Notes under the pieces: generated by a model
Database searches by the model: none
Seen by the model: the letters and a program-made list of their open reading frames with translations, nothing else
What the model was told of the DNA's origin: nothing
Source: Phycisphaerales bacterium
GTDB taxonomy: Bacteria > Planctomycetota > Phycisphaerae > Tepidisphaerales > Tepidisphaeraceae
DNA: 13,675 nt
Direction of reading: 5' to 3'
Assembly (NCBI GenBank): GCA_003153655.1
Contig: PMAK01000153.1
Location: 286-13,960, forward strand
Program-made: the position numbers and the translations under genes
Shown: in pieces, positions 6,410-12,831 of the stretch
Layout of the letters: each line of letters opens with the position of its first letter
Numbering within the stretch: position 1 is the first letter of the stretch

Positions 6410-7234
6410 TCATCCGAAAACGCTGCGGGCGCCGAACAGGCCGACGTAAAGGTTCTGCGCGATCTGCGCGAAGAAGAAGTTCATGATGATGATGGACATG
6501 AAGCTTGCAACGAACGATTCGGTGCAGGCGCGTCCCACCCCATTGGCCCCGGCGCCGCAGTTAAAACCTTTGTAGCAACTGATCAGCGCAATCGCCGCTC
6601 CGAAAAAAAACGACTTGATGATCCCTTCGTTGATCTGCCAGAGTTCGACGCCATGCTCGGCATAATGCCAGAACGGCCCCGACGGCACCCCCAGCACCTT
6701 CACTCCGATAAACCACGCACCGAGAATTCCCGTGATATCGCTGTAGATCGTCAAAATCGGCGTCAGCAGCAGGCACGCCAGAAATCGCGGCACCACCAGG
6801 AACCGGATCGGATCGGTGCCCATCACCCGCAGCGCATCAAGCTGCTCCGTCACGTTCATCGTTCCCAGTTCCGCCGTCAGCGCTCCCCCCACTCGCCCGG
6901 CCAGCATCACCGACGCCAGCACCGGCCCGATCTGCTTCACCACCGATAGAAAAACAACGCTCCCCAGCCGGTTCTCCTGCCCGATCGCTTTGAACTGCGT
7001 GAACGTCTCGATCGATATCACCATTCCGATGAACGCACCGGTGATTCCGATCACCGGCAGCGACCGCACGCCGATTTCATACATCTGCGGCAGCAGCAAA
7101 CGCAGGCTCTTCCATTTCAGCCCGCTCGTACAGAGCCAGAGCAGCGTTCGGCCCGCGAATTCGCAGAAATCGCCGAATGCCGCCAGCCCGTTGTTTGTCG
7201 TCTGCCCAACTCGTGCGATGAACCGCGTCGCCAT
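6410..7234 (-). CDS. mlaE: MlaE-like ABC transporter permease
   Basis: The inner-membrane permease of an MCE-type phospholipid transporter. The 274-residue protein shows the family signature around the coupling helix, AGRVGGALTAELG followed by MNVTEQLDALRVMGTDP (about 112-142), and five hydrophobic segments near 57-78, 98-111, 147-183, 203-221 and 241-263. The N-terminal amphipathic stretch (about 16-50) is typical. It is the first gene of the mlaE-mlaF-mlaD run. No Shine-Dalgarno is visible before ATG 7234, and a TATGAT -10-like box ends only 8 bases upstream, so the mRNA may be nearly leaderless. Substrate direction (retrograde or anterograde) cannot be read from sequence. Confidence 0.93.
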   Translation of the reverse strand: MATRFIARVGQTTNNGLAAFGDFCEFAGRTLLWLCTSGLKWKSLRLLLPQMYEIGVRSLPVIGITGAFIGMVISIETFTQFKAIGQENRLGSVVFLSVVKQIGPVLASVMLAGRVGGALTAELGTMNVTEQLDALRVMGTDPIRFLVVPRFLACLLLTPILTIYSDITGILGAWFIGVKVLGVPSGPFWHYAEHGVELWQINEGIIKSFFFGAAIALISCYKGFNCGAGANGVGRACTESFVASFMSIIIMNFFFAQIAQNLYVGLFGARSVFG

Positions 7235-7242
7235 GACGGGAA

Positions 7243-7248
7243 ATCATA
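7243..7248 (-). promoter_or_regulatory. Candidate -10 box of the mla operon
   Basis: On the minus strand TATGAT (5 of 6 match to TATAAT) ends 8 bases before the mlaE ATG, so transcription would begin within a base or two of the start codon. A -35 box is weak: TGGCCA, 17 bases upstream, matches 4 of 6. The call depends mostly on the -10 box and on the absence of a Shine-Dalgarno. Confidence 0.3.
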
Positions 7249-7252
7249 CGAC

Positions 7253-7264
7253 CGGCGCGCGCCG
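7253..7264. promoter_or_regulatory. 12-bp GC palindrome upstream of mlaE
   Basis: CGGCGCGCGCCG is a perfect palindrome inside the 140-base gap between the TPR-glycosyltransferase and mlaE; it sits just upstream of the TATGAT box, in the spacer of the candidate promoter. Next to it CTGGCC (7265-7270) and GGCCAG (7283-7288) form a 6-bp inverted repeat with a 12-base loop. There is no T-run on either side, so neither looks like a terminator. Possible operator; GC-rich sequence makes chance palindromes more likely. Confidence 0.3.
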
Positions 7265-7374
7265 CTGGCCAGTAAAGGCACGGGCCAGAATCCAAAAATC
7301 CAAATCGCTGACCTTCATAAATGACATGATGCGTGCCAGTTGGAACGCGGAGTTTGAATATCGGACGTGTCCGG

Positions 7375-8748
7375 TCAGTCCGCGGGACGGCTGCCGAGTT
7401 CGCGCCGGAGCGCTTCCAGCACGCCTGCAATAACGCCGTCCCAATCACCCGCGCGATCCTGGCGAAACAGTTGCATCGTTGGATACCACGGGCTATCCGA
7501 ACGTTTCAGCAGCCACCGCCAATCCGGCGGCGTCGGGAGCAGAACCCACGTCGGCTTCCCAACCGCGCCGGCCAGATGTGCAACCGCGGTGTCGACGGTG
7601 ATCACCAGATCGAGATTCGCAATGAGCGCGGCCGTATCCGCAAAATCATCCAGCTTATCCGTCCAGTCAATCAATTGGCCGGCGAAGGCACTCTGTGCAA
7701 TTTGTGCGCGAGCCGGGCCTTTTTGAAGGCTGTAAAAGGTTGCGCCCGCGATGTCCTTCAAGGGGGCCAGTTGTTTCAATGGCATCGAGCGGTTGCGGTC
7801 GTTGATGTGCGTACTTCGGCCCGCCCAGGCCAGTCCCACGCGCAATGATCGATTCCCTTCGGCAAATCGCCGTCCCCAGGTCCGTACCGTTTCCACGGGA
7901 ACCGAAAGATAAGAGGCGCTCGCGAAGATCGTCGCAAGGTTGGTCCCAAAAGCTGCCGGAAGACTCAGCAACGGGAAATGAACGTCAAACCCCGGCAACG
8001 GCGCGCCGGCAACCACGATTCTTATCTCCGGCATCGACTGTTGGATCAACCGAGCCAGCGGCATATACGTTTCCAACACAACATTCGCGCCGCGTTCCAA
8101 AAGCCGGGGAATATAGCGGGCGAACTGGATCACATCACCCAGCCCCTGTTCCGACCAGAGCAAAATGGTCTTGCCGCGCAAATCTCCGCCGTCCCACAAT
8201 GGCTGAAAAAATATGCGCGACGCCAGCGGCGACTTCATCCGCGTTCGCCACTCGTATTCCTTCCATCCGCGGTCAAAATCCCCATGAAGCAATAACTGTA
8301 TCGCGAGGTTGTAATGCGCCTCGGCATAGTCTGGCCGAATCTCTATCGCCCGGATCATCGCCGCGGTTGCCTCGGCATGGCGATTGGCGTCCGTCAGCGC
8401 GCTCGATAAATTCATCTGCGCCTCGGCATAATCCGGCTTCAATTCAATCGCCTGCCGCGCCTCCGCAATCGCCTCCTCCGTCTTCCCCAGCCGCCGGCAA
8501 GCAGCCCCAAGATTCTTGTGATACTCCGCAAAATCCCCATTCAATCGCACCGCTTGCCGAAAAAATGTCTCCGCCTCCTCCATCCGCTCGCTCTTGGCGC
8601 AAATCGAACCCAGAAGATTCGGCACATCCGAATTCCGCGGCAATTCAATTAGCAACTGACGATAGATATTCTCCGCGTCGGCAACATGCCCCCCGCGCTC
8701 CCGCTCGATCGCAAATCGCAACAAGCTGTTCGGATCAGCTTCCGCCAT
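7375..8748 (-). CDS. TPR protein fused to a heptosyltransferase-like (GT9-type) glycosyltransferase domain
   Basis: A 457-residue protein. Residues about 8-155 hold four tetratricopeptide repeats (for example YHKNLGAACRRLGKTEEAIAEARQAIELKPDYAEA), a protein-interaction solenoid. Residues about 190-450 form a GT-B-like domain: SEQGLGDVIQFARYIP (199-214), GLAWAGR, and DLVITVDTAVAHLAGAVGKP (380-399), a pattern shared with ADP-heptose:LPS heptosyltransferases, then DWRWL and SPWYP. No signal peptide is seen, so it is cytoplasmic. Such TPR-GT fusions are often annotated simply as tetratricopeptide proteins, and their acceptor (protein or glycan) is mostly unknown. It starts 3 bases after the KDPG-aldolase stop, pointing to one transcript. 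Shine-Dalgarno is weak (AT-rich leader). Confidence 0.85.
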   Translation of the reverse strand: MAEADPNSLLRFAIERERGGHVADAENIYRQLLIELPRNSDVPNLLGSICAKSERMEEAETFFRQAVRLNGDFAEYHKNLGAACRRLGKTEEAIAEARQAIELKPDYAEAQMNLSSALTDANRHAEATAAMIRAIEIRPDYAEAHYNLAIQLLLHGDFDRGWKEYEWRTRMKSPLASRIFFQPLWDGGDLRGKTILLWSEQGLGDVIQFARYIPRLLERGANVVLETYMPLARLIQQSMPEIRIVVAGAPLPGFDVHFPLLSLPAAFGTNLATIFASASYLSVPVETVRTWGRRFAEGNRSLRVGLAWAGRSTHINDRNRSMPLKQLAPLKDIAGATFYSLQKGPARAQIAQSAFAGQLIDWTDKLDDFADTAALIANLDLVITVDTAVAHLAGAVGKPTWVLLPTPPDWRWLLKRSDSPWYPTMQLFRQDRAGDWDGVIAGVLEALRRELGSRPAD

Positions 8749-8751
8749 GTT

Positions 8752-9405
8752 TTATTTATTTCTCGCCGCCCGGATGGTCTCGACAAACGCTTTGGCGTTC
8801 GCCGTCACGCTCGTCCAGTCGTTCCCGGCCAGCGCATCCTTGCTGATCAGCGACGATCCCGCCCCGACGAAAACCGCGCCCGCCCTGATCCAATCACCCG
8901 CATTTTTCACATCCACGCCGCCCGTCGGCGTCAGCCGAAGCTGGGGCAGCGGCGCGAGAAGGTCCTTGAAATATTGCGGCCCCAGCCCGGTTGATGGAAA
9001 TACTTTCACCACGTCCGCCCCGGCCAACCAGGCGCGGAGGATTTCCGTCGGCGTGAACGCGCCGGGAATCACGATCTTCCCATGCTTCTGCGCAGCCGCC
9101 ACAACCTTTTCATCAAACATCGGCGACACGACAAACTGCGCCCCGGCCGCGATCGCATCCTCAGCCGTGGCCGCATTCATGACCGTCCCAACGCCGAGTA
9201 CCGCAGTATCCCCGAAGCGATTGGCCAGCATCTCAATTCCCGCAATCGCGTTCGGCGTGCTCATGGTTACTTCAATCGCCGGCACGCCGCCGGCCAATAG
9301 CGATTCAGCAATCCCGATGAGTTGATCCTTGGAATGCGCGCGGATAACCGCTACCACTCCGGCATCTGCGATCTGCTTAAGAAATTGATCTTTGGTTTTG
9401 CTCAC
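8752..9405 (-). CDS. eda: KDPG/KHG aldolase family protein
   Basis: Class I aldolase of the Eda family, which splits 2-keto-3-deoxy-6-phosphogluconate to pyruvate and glyceraldehyde-3-phosphate (Entner-Doudoroff) or acts on 4-hydroxy-2-oxoglutarate. The 217 residues match the usual length of about 213. Visible landmarks: Glu45 in IEVTMST, Thr74 in GVGT, Pro95 in SPMF, PGAFTPTE, the Schiff-base Lys134 in VVKVFP, TPTGGV, and GAGSSL. The residue equal to E. coli Arg49 (EVTLRT) is Ser49 here, so the substrate may be a related keto-acid rather than KDPG. The start is GTG 9405 with no clear Shine-Dalgarno. It lies between an efflux lipoprotein gene (26 bases upstream) and the TPR-glycosyltransferase (3 bases downstream). 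Confidence 0.88.
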   Translation of the reverse strand: MSKTKDQFLKQIADAGVVAVIRAHSKDQLIGIAESLLAGGVPAIEVTMSTPNAIAGIEMLANRFGDTAVLGVGTVMNAATAEDAIAAGAQFVVSPMFDEKVVAAAQKHGKIVIPGAFTPTEILRAWLAGADVVKVFPSTGLGPQYFKDLLAPLPQLRLTPTGGVDVKNAGDWIRAGAVFVGAGSSLISKDALAGNDWTSVTANAKAFVETIRAARNK

Positions 9406-9431
9406 GAATCAGTAGCTATAGATGTTACCAA

Positions 9432-10916
9432 TCATTCCCAGCCGCCACCCAGCGCTTTGTAAAGCGCAACCAGGTCTGCCGAGATCTGCTGCTCGCTTTG
9501 GGCAAGAGCATCCTGCGCCGTGTAAAGGCTGCGCTGTGCGTCCAGAACACTGAGGAAATCGATGCTTCCCTTTTGAAACAGTTCCATCGACAGATCAACC
9601 GCCCGCTGATTGGCATCCACCGCCGCCTGCACCGATTGCAATCTCACCTGTTCGCGGTTGTAGGCGATGAGGGCGTCTTCAACATCCGACATACTCTGCA
9701 GCACCGCTTTGCGATACGCCTGAAGCGCTTCGGCCTGCCGCGCGGTTTGCACATCGATATTTGATTTTACTTTCCCGGCATTAAAGATGTCCCAGGTGAC
9801 GCCGGGAACAATGCTGTAATCCCGGCTGCCGTAGTCGAACAATTGCTTCAACGTCTGCGATTCAACTCCCAGCGCGCCGGTGATGGAGAATTTCGGATAC
9901 AGATCAGCTGTCGCGACGCCAACCTGCGCCGTCGCCGCAGCAAGCTGCCGCTCCGCCCGGCGCACATCCGGCCGCCGCCGCAGCAAGTCCCCCGGTAAAC
10001 CTGGCGGCACGCTCGCCGGCCCAACCGGAATCGGAGCCACCGCGCTCAATTCGTCCGTCAAGGAGCCGGGGTCCTGCCCCAGCAGAATCCCCAGATGATG
10101 AATCGTCTGGCGGATCTGCGCCTCCAGCGTGGGAATCGCCGACGCCGTCGTTGCGACCTGTGCCTCCTGCTGCGCCACGTCCAGATAAGGGATCAATCCC
10201 CCCTCTGCCTTGCGTCGCGTCAGATCCAGCGTCTGCTGCTGGCTCTGAAGATTTCCCTGCGCGATATCCAGTTCGCGTTGGACTCCCCGCAGCTCGATAT
10301 AGTTGACGGCCACCTCGGCCAAGAGCGAAACCAACACATCGCGCCGATCCCATTCGGCTGCCTGCACGTTGTATTTCGCAGCCTCAACGGCCCGGCGTGT
10401 TCCGCCGAACACATCGACTTCCCACGACATATCAAACCCCGCCTGCCAAAGATCGGATTCGATACCCGGGAAGGCGCCGCCGTTTGATCCGGTGAAGGCG
10501 GACAGGCCCGGCAAATTCTGGCTCTCGCGCGTATGGGCATATCCTCCCTGTGCGCTCACATCCGGAAACAAGCCGGAGGTCTGAATGCCGCGATTTCCTC
10601 GCGCCTCGCGAATCCGCGCTTCCGCGGCCAGCACATCCGGATTGTTTTGCACGGCTCGATCGATCAGTCCATTGAGCTTCGGGTCATTCAGCGTTTTCCA
10701 CCATCCGATATAGTCCGGCTGAATCGCCCGCTGCGAAGTTCCGCGCGTCGTCGGCCGAGTCGCCGCCCCGATCTCCTCATATTGACCCGGCGTTTTCATA
10801 TCCGGCTGTTTGTAATCCGGCCCGACGGCGCAGCCCCAAAGCGACAGCAAAACCATTGGGAAAACCGCGATCACCCGTCGCGTTCTGGCCGAGGACGTAT
10901 TCAAGGGAAAAATCAT
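9432..10916 (-). CDS. NodT-family RND efflux outer-membrane lipoprotein
   Basis: A TolC/OprM-type outer-membrane factor that forms the exit duct of a tripartite efflux pump. The 494-residue protein begins with a lipoprotein signal; lipid Cys29 lies in SLWGC and is followed by AVGPDYKQP, the hallmark start of this family. Two outer-membrane-efflux repeats follow (about 65-260 and 285-485), rich in Ala/Gln helices, with YIELRGVQRELDIA in the first repeat and GDLLRRRPDVRRAERQLAAA opening the second. ATG 10916 has GAAGG 7 bases upstream. It follows the TetR regulator by 68 bases. The usual partners, a periplasmic adaptor and RND pump, are absent from the window, so it either serves a pump encoded elsewhere or is an orphan duct. 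Confidence 0.93.
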   Translation of the reverse strand: MIFPLNTSSARTRRVIAVFPMVLLSLWGCAVGPDYKQPDMKTPGQYEEIGAATRPTTRGTSQRAIQPDYIGWWKTLNDPKLNGLIDRAVQNNPDVLAAEARIREARGNRGIQTSGLFPDVSAQGGYAHTRESQNLPGLSAFTGSNGGAFPGIESDLWQAGFDMSWEVDVFGGTRRAVEAAKYNVQAAEWDRRDVLVSLLAEVAVNYIELRGVQRELDIAQGNLQSQQQTLDLTRRKAEGGLIPYLDVAQQEAQVATTASAIPTLEAQIRQTIHHLGILLGQDPGSLTDELSAVAPIPVGPASVPPGLPGDLLRRRPDVRRAERQLAAATAQVGVATADLYPKFSITGALGVESQTLKQLFDYGSRDYSIVPGVTWDIFNAGKVKSNIDVQTARQAEALQAYRKAVLQSMSDVEDALIAYNREQVRLQSVQAAVDANQRAVDLSMELFQKGSIDFLSVLDAQRSLYTAQDALAQSEQQISADLVALYKALGGGWE

Positions 10917-10928
10917 ATTAAACCTTCA

Positions 10929-10947
10929 CTCGTCGAACTTTTACGAG
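10929..10947 (-). promoter_or_regulatory. Hairpin just upstream of the NodT-gene ribosome binding site
   Basis: On the minus strand CTCGT and ACGAG form a 5-bp stem around a 9-base loop, ending one base before the GAAGG ribosome binding site of the outer-membrane factor gene. It could modulate translation, but a 5-bp stem can arise by chance. Confidence 0.25.
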
Positions 10948-10968
10948 CCCAATGTTTCAACACTTGGG
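10948..10968 (-). promoter_or_regulatory. Imperfect inverted repeat between tetR-type gene and NodT gene
   Basis: On the minus strand CCCAA pairs with TTGGG and, after a bulged G, TGT pairs with ACA, leaving a TGAA tetraloop: about 8 bp with one bulge. It directly abuts the hairpin at 10929-10947. No T-run follows, so it is not a standard terminator for the regulator gene. It may be an operator or a leader structure of the efflux gene. Confidence 0.3.
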
Positions 10969-10984
10969 ATTACAGAATGCGTAA

Positions 10985-11626
10985 TTACTTACGATATCGC
11001 ACCGCTATAGCAAGAATCCCAGCCAGCGAAAATCGCGTCACATGGTCCGCCAGCTCTTCAACGTGCTTCTCCAAATCGCCATAAACCGGACTGACCAGCT
11101 TCAGCACCGGCCTCGCGAAATGATAGTGCATCATCTGCCCGATGACGCTGGCTGCACATTTGGCAATCACGCGCGGGGGCACCTCGCCGGCCAATTCCCG
11201 AATGATTCCCTGCAAAACCTCATACCGTGGCCGAATCTCGCGGCGAACCATCGCCTCAAGCGCTCCGGTCGGCTCACTCATCTCCCGCGCCAGCAGCCGG
11301 CTATGCCAGGACGGCCGCCCCGGATCGAGCAGCCGGCGAAGAAACCGGCGCGTAAACTCCCGTAGCCGATCTTCAGCCGGTTCGTCCGTGTCCGAAGCGG
11401 GCGTTGGTTTCTCATCAACACACGTCAAAGAATAGTCAAACGCCGCTGCGTACAGCTTTCTCTTATCGCCAAAGTGATAATTAACCGCTGCGATGTTTGC
11501 ATTCGCCCGGCGACAGACCTCTCGAATCGTCGTTCGGTCATAGCCCTTTTCGGCAAATACTTCCCCCGCGACGTCCAATAATCGCTTACGCGTCTCGCCA
11601 TGAATAGCTTTTCCAGGCAAATCCAT
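10985..11626 (-). CDS. TetR/AcrR-family transcriptional repressor (CecR-like)
   Basis: A one-component repressor with a DNA-binding N-terminus and ligand-binding C-terminus. Of 213 residues, about 10-57 form the TetR helix-turn-helix: GETRKRLLDVAGEVFAEKGY, TTIREVCRRANANIAAVNYHFGDKRKLY, with the typical YHFGDK. The C-terminal region (SRLLAREMSEPTGAL, then IIRELAGE and GQMMHYHFARPVL) resembles the CecR/YbiH group, whose members control efflux genes. The TTG at 11635 would add 3 residues, but ATG 11626 is the better start; no Shine-Dalgarno is clear at either. It lies 68 bases upstream of the NodT gene and probably regulates it. A palindrome in its own promoter suggests autorepression. Confidence 0.9.
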   Translation of the reverse strand: MDLPGKAIHGETRKRLLDVAGEVFAEKGYDRTTIREVCRRANANIAAVNYHFGDKRKLYAAAFDYSLTCVDEKPTPASDTDEPAEDRLREFTRRFLRRLLDPGRPSWHSRLLAREMSEPTGALEAMVRREIRPRYEVLQGIIRELAGEVPPRVIAKCAASVIGQMMHYHFARPVLKLVSPVYGDLEKHVEELADHVTRFSLAGILAIAVRYRK

Positions 11627-11642
11627 ATCAATCAATCGAACG

Positions 11643-11670
11643 ATTAAAACATATGTTTGAACAAAGGCAA
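11643..11670 (-). promoter_or_regulatory. Candidate promoter with embedded operator for the TetR-type gene
   Basis: On the minus strand TTGCCT (11665-11670; 4 of 6 match) and TTTAAT (11643-11648; 5 of 6 match) are separated by 16 bases. The perfect 12-bp palindrome AAACATATGTTT (11647-11658) fills most of the spacer and touches the -10 box, the place where a TetR-family repressor would block RNA polymerase. Predicted transcription start is near 11636, about 10 bases before the ATG. Confidence 0.5.
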
Positions 11671-11703
11671 AGGACGAAACCGAATGGTTACCGTTACTTA
11701 TTA

Positions 11704-12129
11704 TTATTGAGGAGTTTCAGCGTATCCGATTCGATACTGGCCTTCGAGAATCGCCCCGGCTCCCACCGCCAGCGTCGGCGCCAGCACATCACCCTTGATT
11801 TCAGCATCCGGCCCAACCAGCACCGGCCCCCGGCTCGTGATCGTCGCCTTCACCTTCCCCCGAATGACCATCCCGCCGCATAGCACCCGGTCGGCGACAA
11901 TCTGCCCCTTCTTCTCCACCGTGACCACGCCGCACGTTTCCACGCTGCGGCGCGCCTGATAATCCTTGATCGGTAAATCTTCCAGCCGCAACGATTTGTG
12001 GCAATATTTGCAGACGACGGTCATCGCTTTCCGCGCAACCGGCTGGCTCTGACCGCAATGCAGGCAAATAATCGTGGCTCGGTCATCGCCACCGGAGGAA
12101 TTCAAAATTGGCTCTAGCGGAATAGCCAT
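11704..12129 (-). CDS. Bactofilin-domain protein with N-terminal zinc ribbon
   Basis: Bactofilins are short beta-helical proteins that polymerise without nucleotide and scaffold cell-wall or envelope enzymes. This 141-residue protein has two parts. Residues 20-45 hold CLHC and CKYC (Cys22, 25, 40, 43), the spacing of a zinc ribbon. Residues about 62-130 show bactofilin-like beta repeats (CGVVTVEKKGQIVADRV, GGMVIRGKVKATITS, GPVLVGPDAEIKGDVLAPTLAVGAGAILEG). The helix is shorter than usual. It lies 86 bases downstream of a plain bactofilin, so the two may co-assemble. The gene ends in three in-frame stops in a row (TAATAATAA). The ribosome binding site is weak. The zinc ribbon may recruit a partner; that is inference. 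Confidence 0.75.
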   Translation of the reverse strand: MAIPLEPILNSSGGDDRATIICLHCGQSQPVARKAMTVVCKYCHKSLRLEDLPIKDYQARRSVETCGVVTVEKKGQIVADRVLCGGMVIRGKVKATITSRGPVLVGPDAEIKGDVLAPTLAVGAGAILEGQYRIGYAETPQ

Positions 12130-12215
12130 GGAATCTCATTCGACAAGCCAATTATTATCGGCAAGCCTACCGCTCTCGTATGAGTCCGCAATCGAAACGG
12201 CCAGGCCCTATGCCG

Positions 12216-12653
12216 TTATCCGACGCGAGCCGGTTGCTGCGATGACGGGACGGAGGTCGTGACAGTGACCTGCCTCGGCGGGCTGGTTTGTGGCCGCGAT
12301 CCACCGGCCTTCACCGCTTCCGGGCCCACGCTGACGTGTCCGGTAAAGACAGCGCCTTCTTCAACAATCAGCTTGTTGGCTCGCAAATCCCCTTCGTAAC
12401 GGGCGGAATTCTTCAATTCAATCCGTTCGCCGGCCGTCAGATTTCCGTGTACTTCTCCCTCAACCAGCACCGAACCGGCGTCCACGTCCGCCTGAAGCTT
12501 CGCTTCCTTGGCGACATGAACGCGTCCCGGCGACGCAATCTTTCCTTCAAAACGTCCGTGAATCCGCATGCCTTTGTCAAAGGTCATCTCACCTTTGAAG
12601 GTGGCATCCGGGCCGATGATCGTCGGGTAATCTTGTGGCGATGAATCCGCCAT
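12216..12653 (-). CDS. Bactofilin (polymer-forming cytoskeletal protein)
   Basis: A 145-residue bactofilin. The central part (about 10-110) is a run of short beta strands with the family rhythm of hydrophobic residues and Gly turns: TIIGPDATFKGEMTF, GMRIHGRFEGKIAS, GRVHVAKEAKLQADV, AGSVLVEGEVHGNLTA, RIELKNSARYEGDLRA and LIVEEGAVFTGHV. The C-terminal 35 residues are a Pro/Ser/Thr/Gln-rich tail, probably disordered, as in many bactofilins. Such proteins form filaments or patches under the membrane. ATG 12653 has a near-perfect AGGAGGA Shine-Dalgarno five bases upstream, the strongest in the window, suggesting high expression. First gene after the htrA terminator. Confidence 0.9.
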   Translation of the reverse strand: MADSSPQDYPTIIGPDATFKGEMTFDKGMRIHGRFEGKIASPGRVHVAKEAKLQADVDAGSVLVEGEVHGNLTAGERIELKNSARYEGDLRANKLIVEEGAVFTGHVSVGPEAVKAGGSRPQTSPPRQVTVTTSVPSSQQPARVG

Positions 12654-12658
12654 TGGAA

Positions 12659-12665
12659 TCCTCCT
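12659..12665 (-). promoter_or_regulatory. Strong Shine-Dalgarno of the bactofilin gene
   Basis: AGGAGGA on the minus strand, 5 bases before ATG 12653. It fixes the start and contrasts with weak or absent ribosome binding sites at several neighbours (mlaE, eda, tetR-type gene). Confidence 0.8.
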
Positions 12666-12678
12666 AAATGTTGTGGCT

Positions 12679-12695
12679 CCGGCGATCCTCGCCGG
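12679..12695 (-). promoter_or_regulatory. Perfect 7-bp hairpin in the bactofilin 5' leader
   Basis: CCGGCGA and TCGCCGG form a perfect GC-rich stem with a three-base loop (GGA on the minus strand), between the -10 box and the Shine-Dalgarno. No T-run follows. It would sit near the 5' end of the mRNA, where it could stabilise the transcript. Confidence 0.5.
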
Positions 12696-12708
12696 CTAAT
12701 CGTGCGCG

Positions 12709-12714
12709 ATTATA
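12709..12714 (-). promoter_or_regulatory. Candidate -10 box for the bactofilin gene
   Basis: A consensus TATAAT on the minus strand, 55 bases upstream of the bactofilin ATG and downstream of the htrA terminator, the right place for a new promoter. No good -35 box is seen at 16-18 bases; TTTGCA lies 23 bases away, too far. The call rests on the -10 box and its position. Confidence 0.45.
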
Positions 12715-12770
12715 TCGTTAGGATTCCCCGCCACCAGTGCAAAGGACCGATAAAATGCATTTACCAGCGC

Positions 12771-12812
12771 AAAAAAAGCCGAATGAAAGGCATTGCCCGC
12801 CTTTCATTCGGC
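12771..12812 (-). terminator. Rho-independent terminator of the HtrA-family gene
   Basis: GCCGAATGAAAGGC (12778-12791) and its exact complement (12799-12812) form a perfect 14-bp stem with a 7-base loop. On the minus strand seven T follow at once (12777-12771). It lies 20 bases after the protease stop codon. It is textbook in shape and separates the htrA transcript from the bactofilin gene. Confidence 0.93.
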
Positions 12813-12831
12813 ATTCAGTCAATCACTGGTT

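Noticed and set aside
7362..7373. CGGACGTGTCCG near-palindrome next to the TPR-glycosyltransferase stop
   Set aside because: Two central mismatches, no T-run and no nearby promoter; not enough to call an operator or terminator.
7845..8846. Plus-strand open frame (333 residues) opposite the TPR-glycosyltransferase
   Set aside because: Ser/Pro/Arg-rich with no recognisable fold, fully antisense to a well-supported gene.
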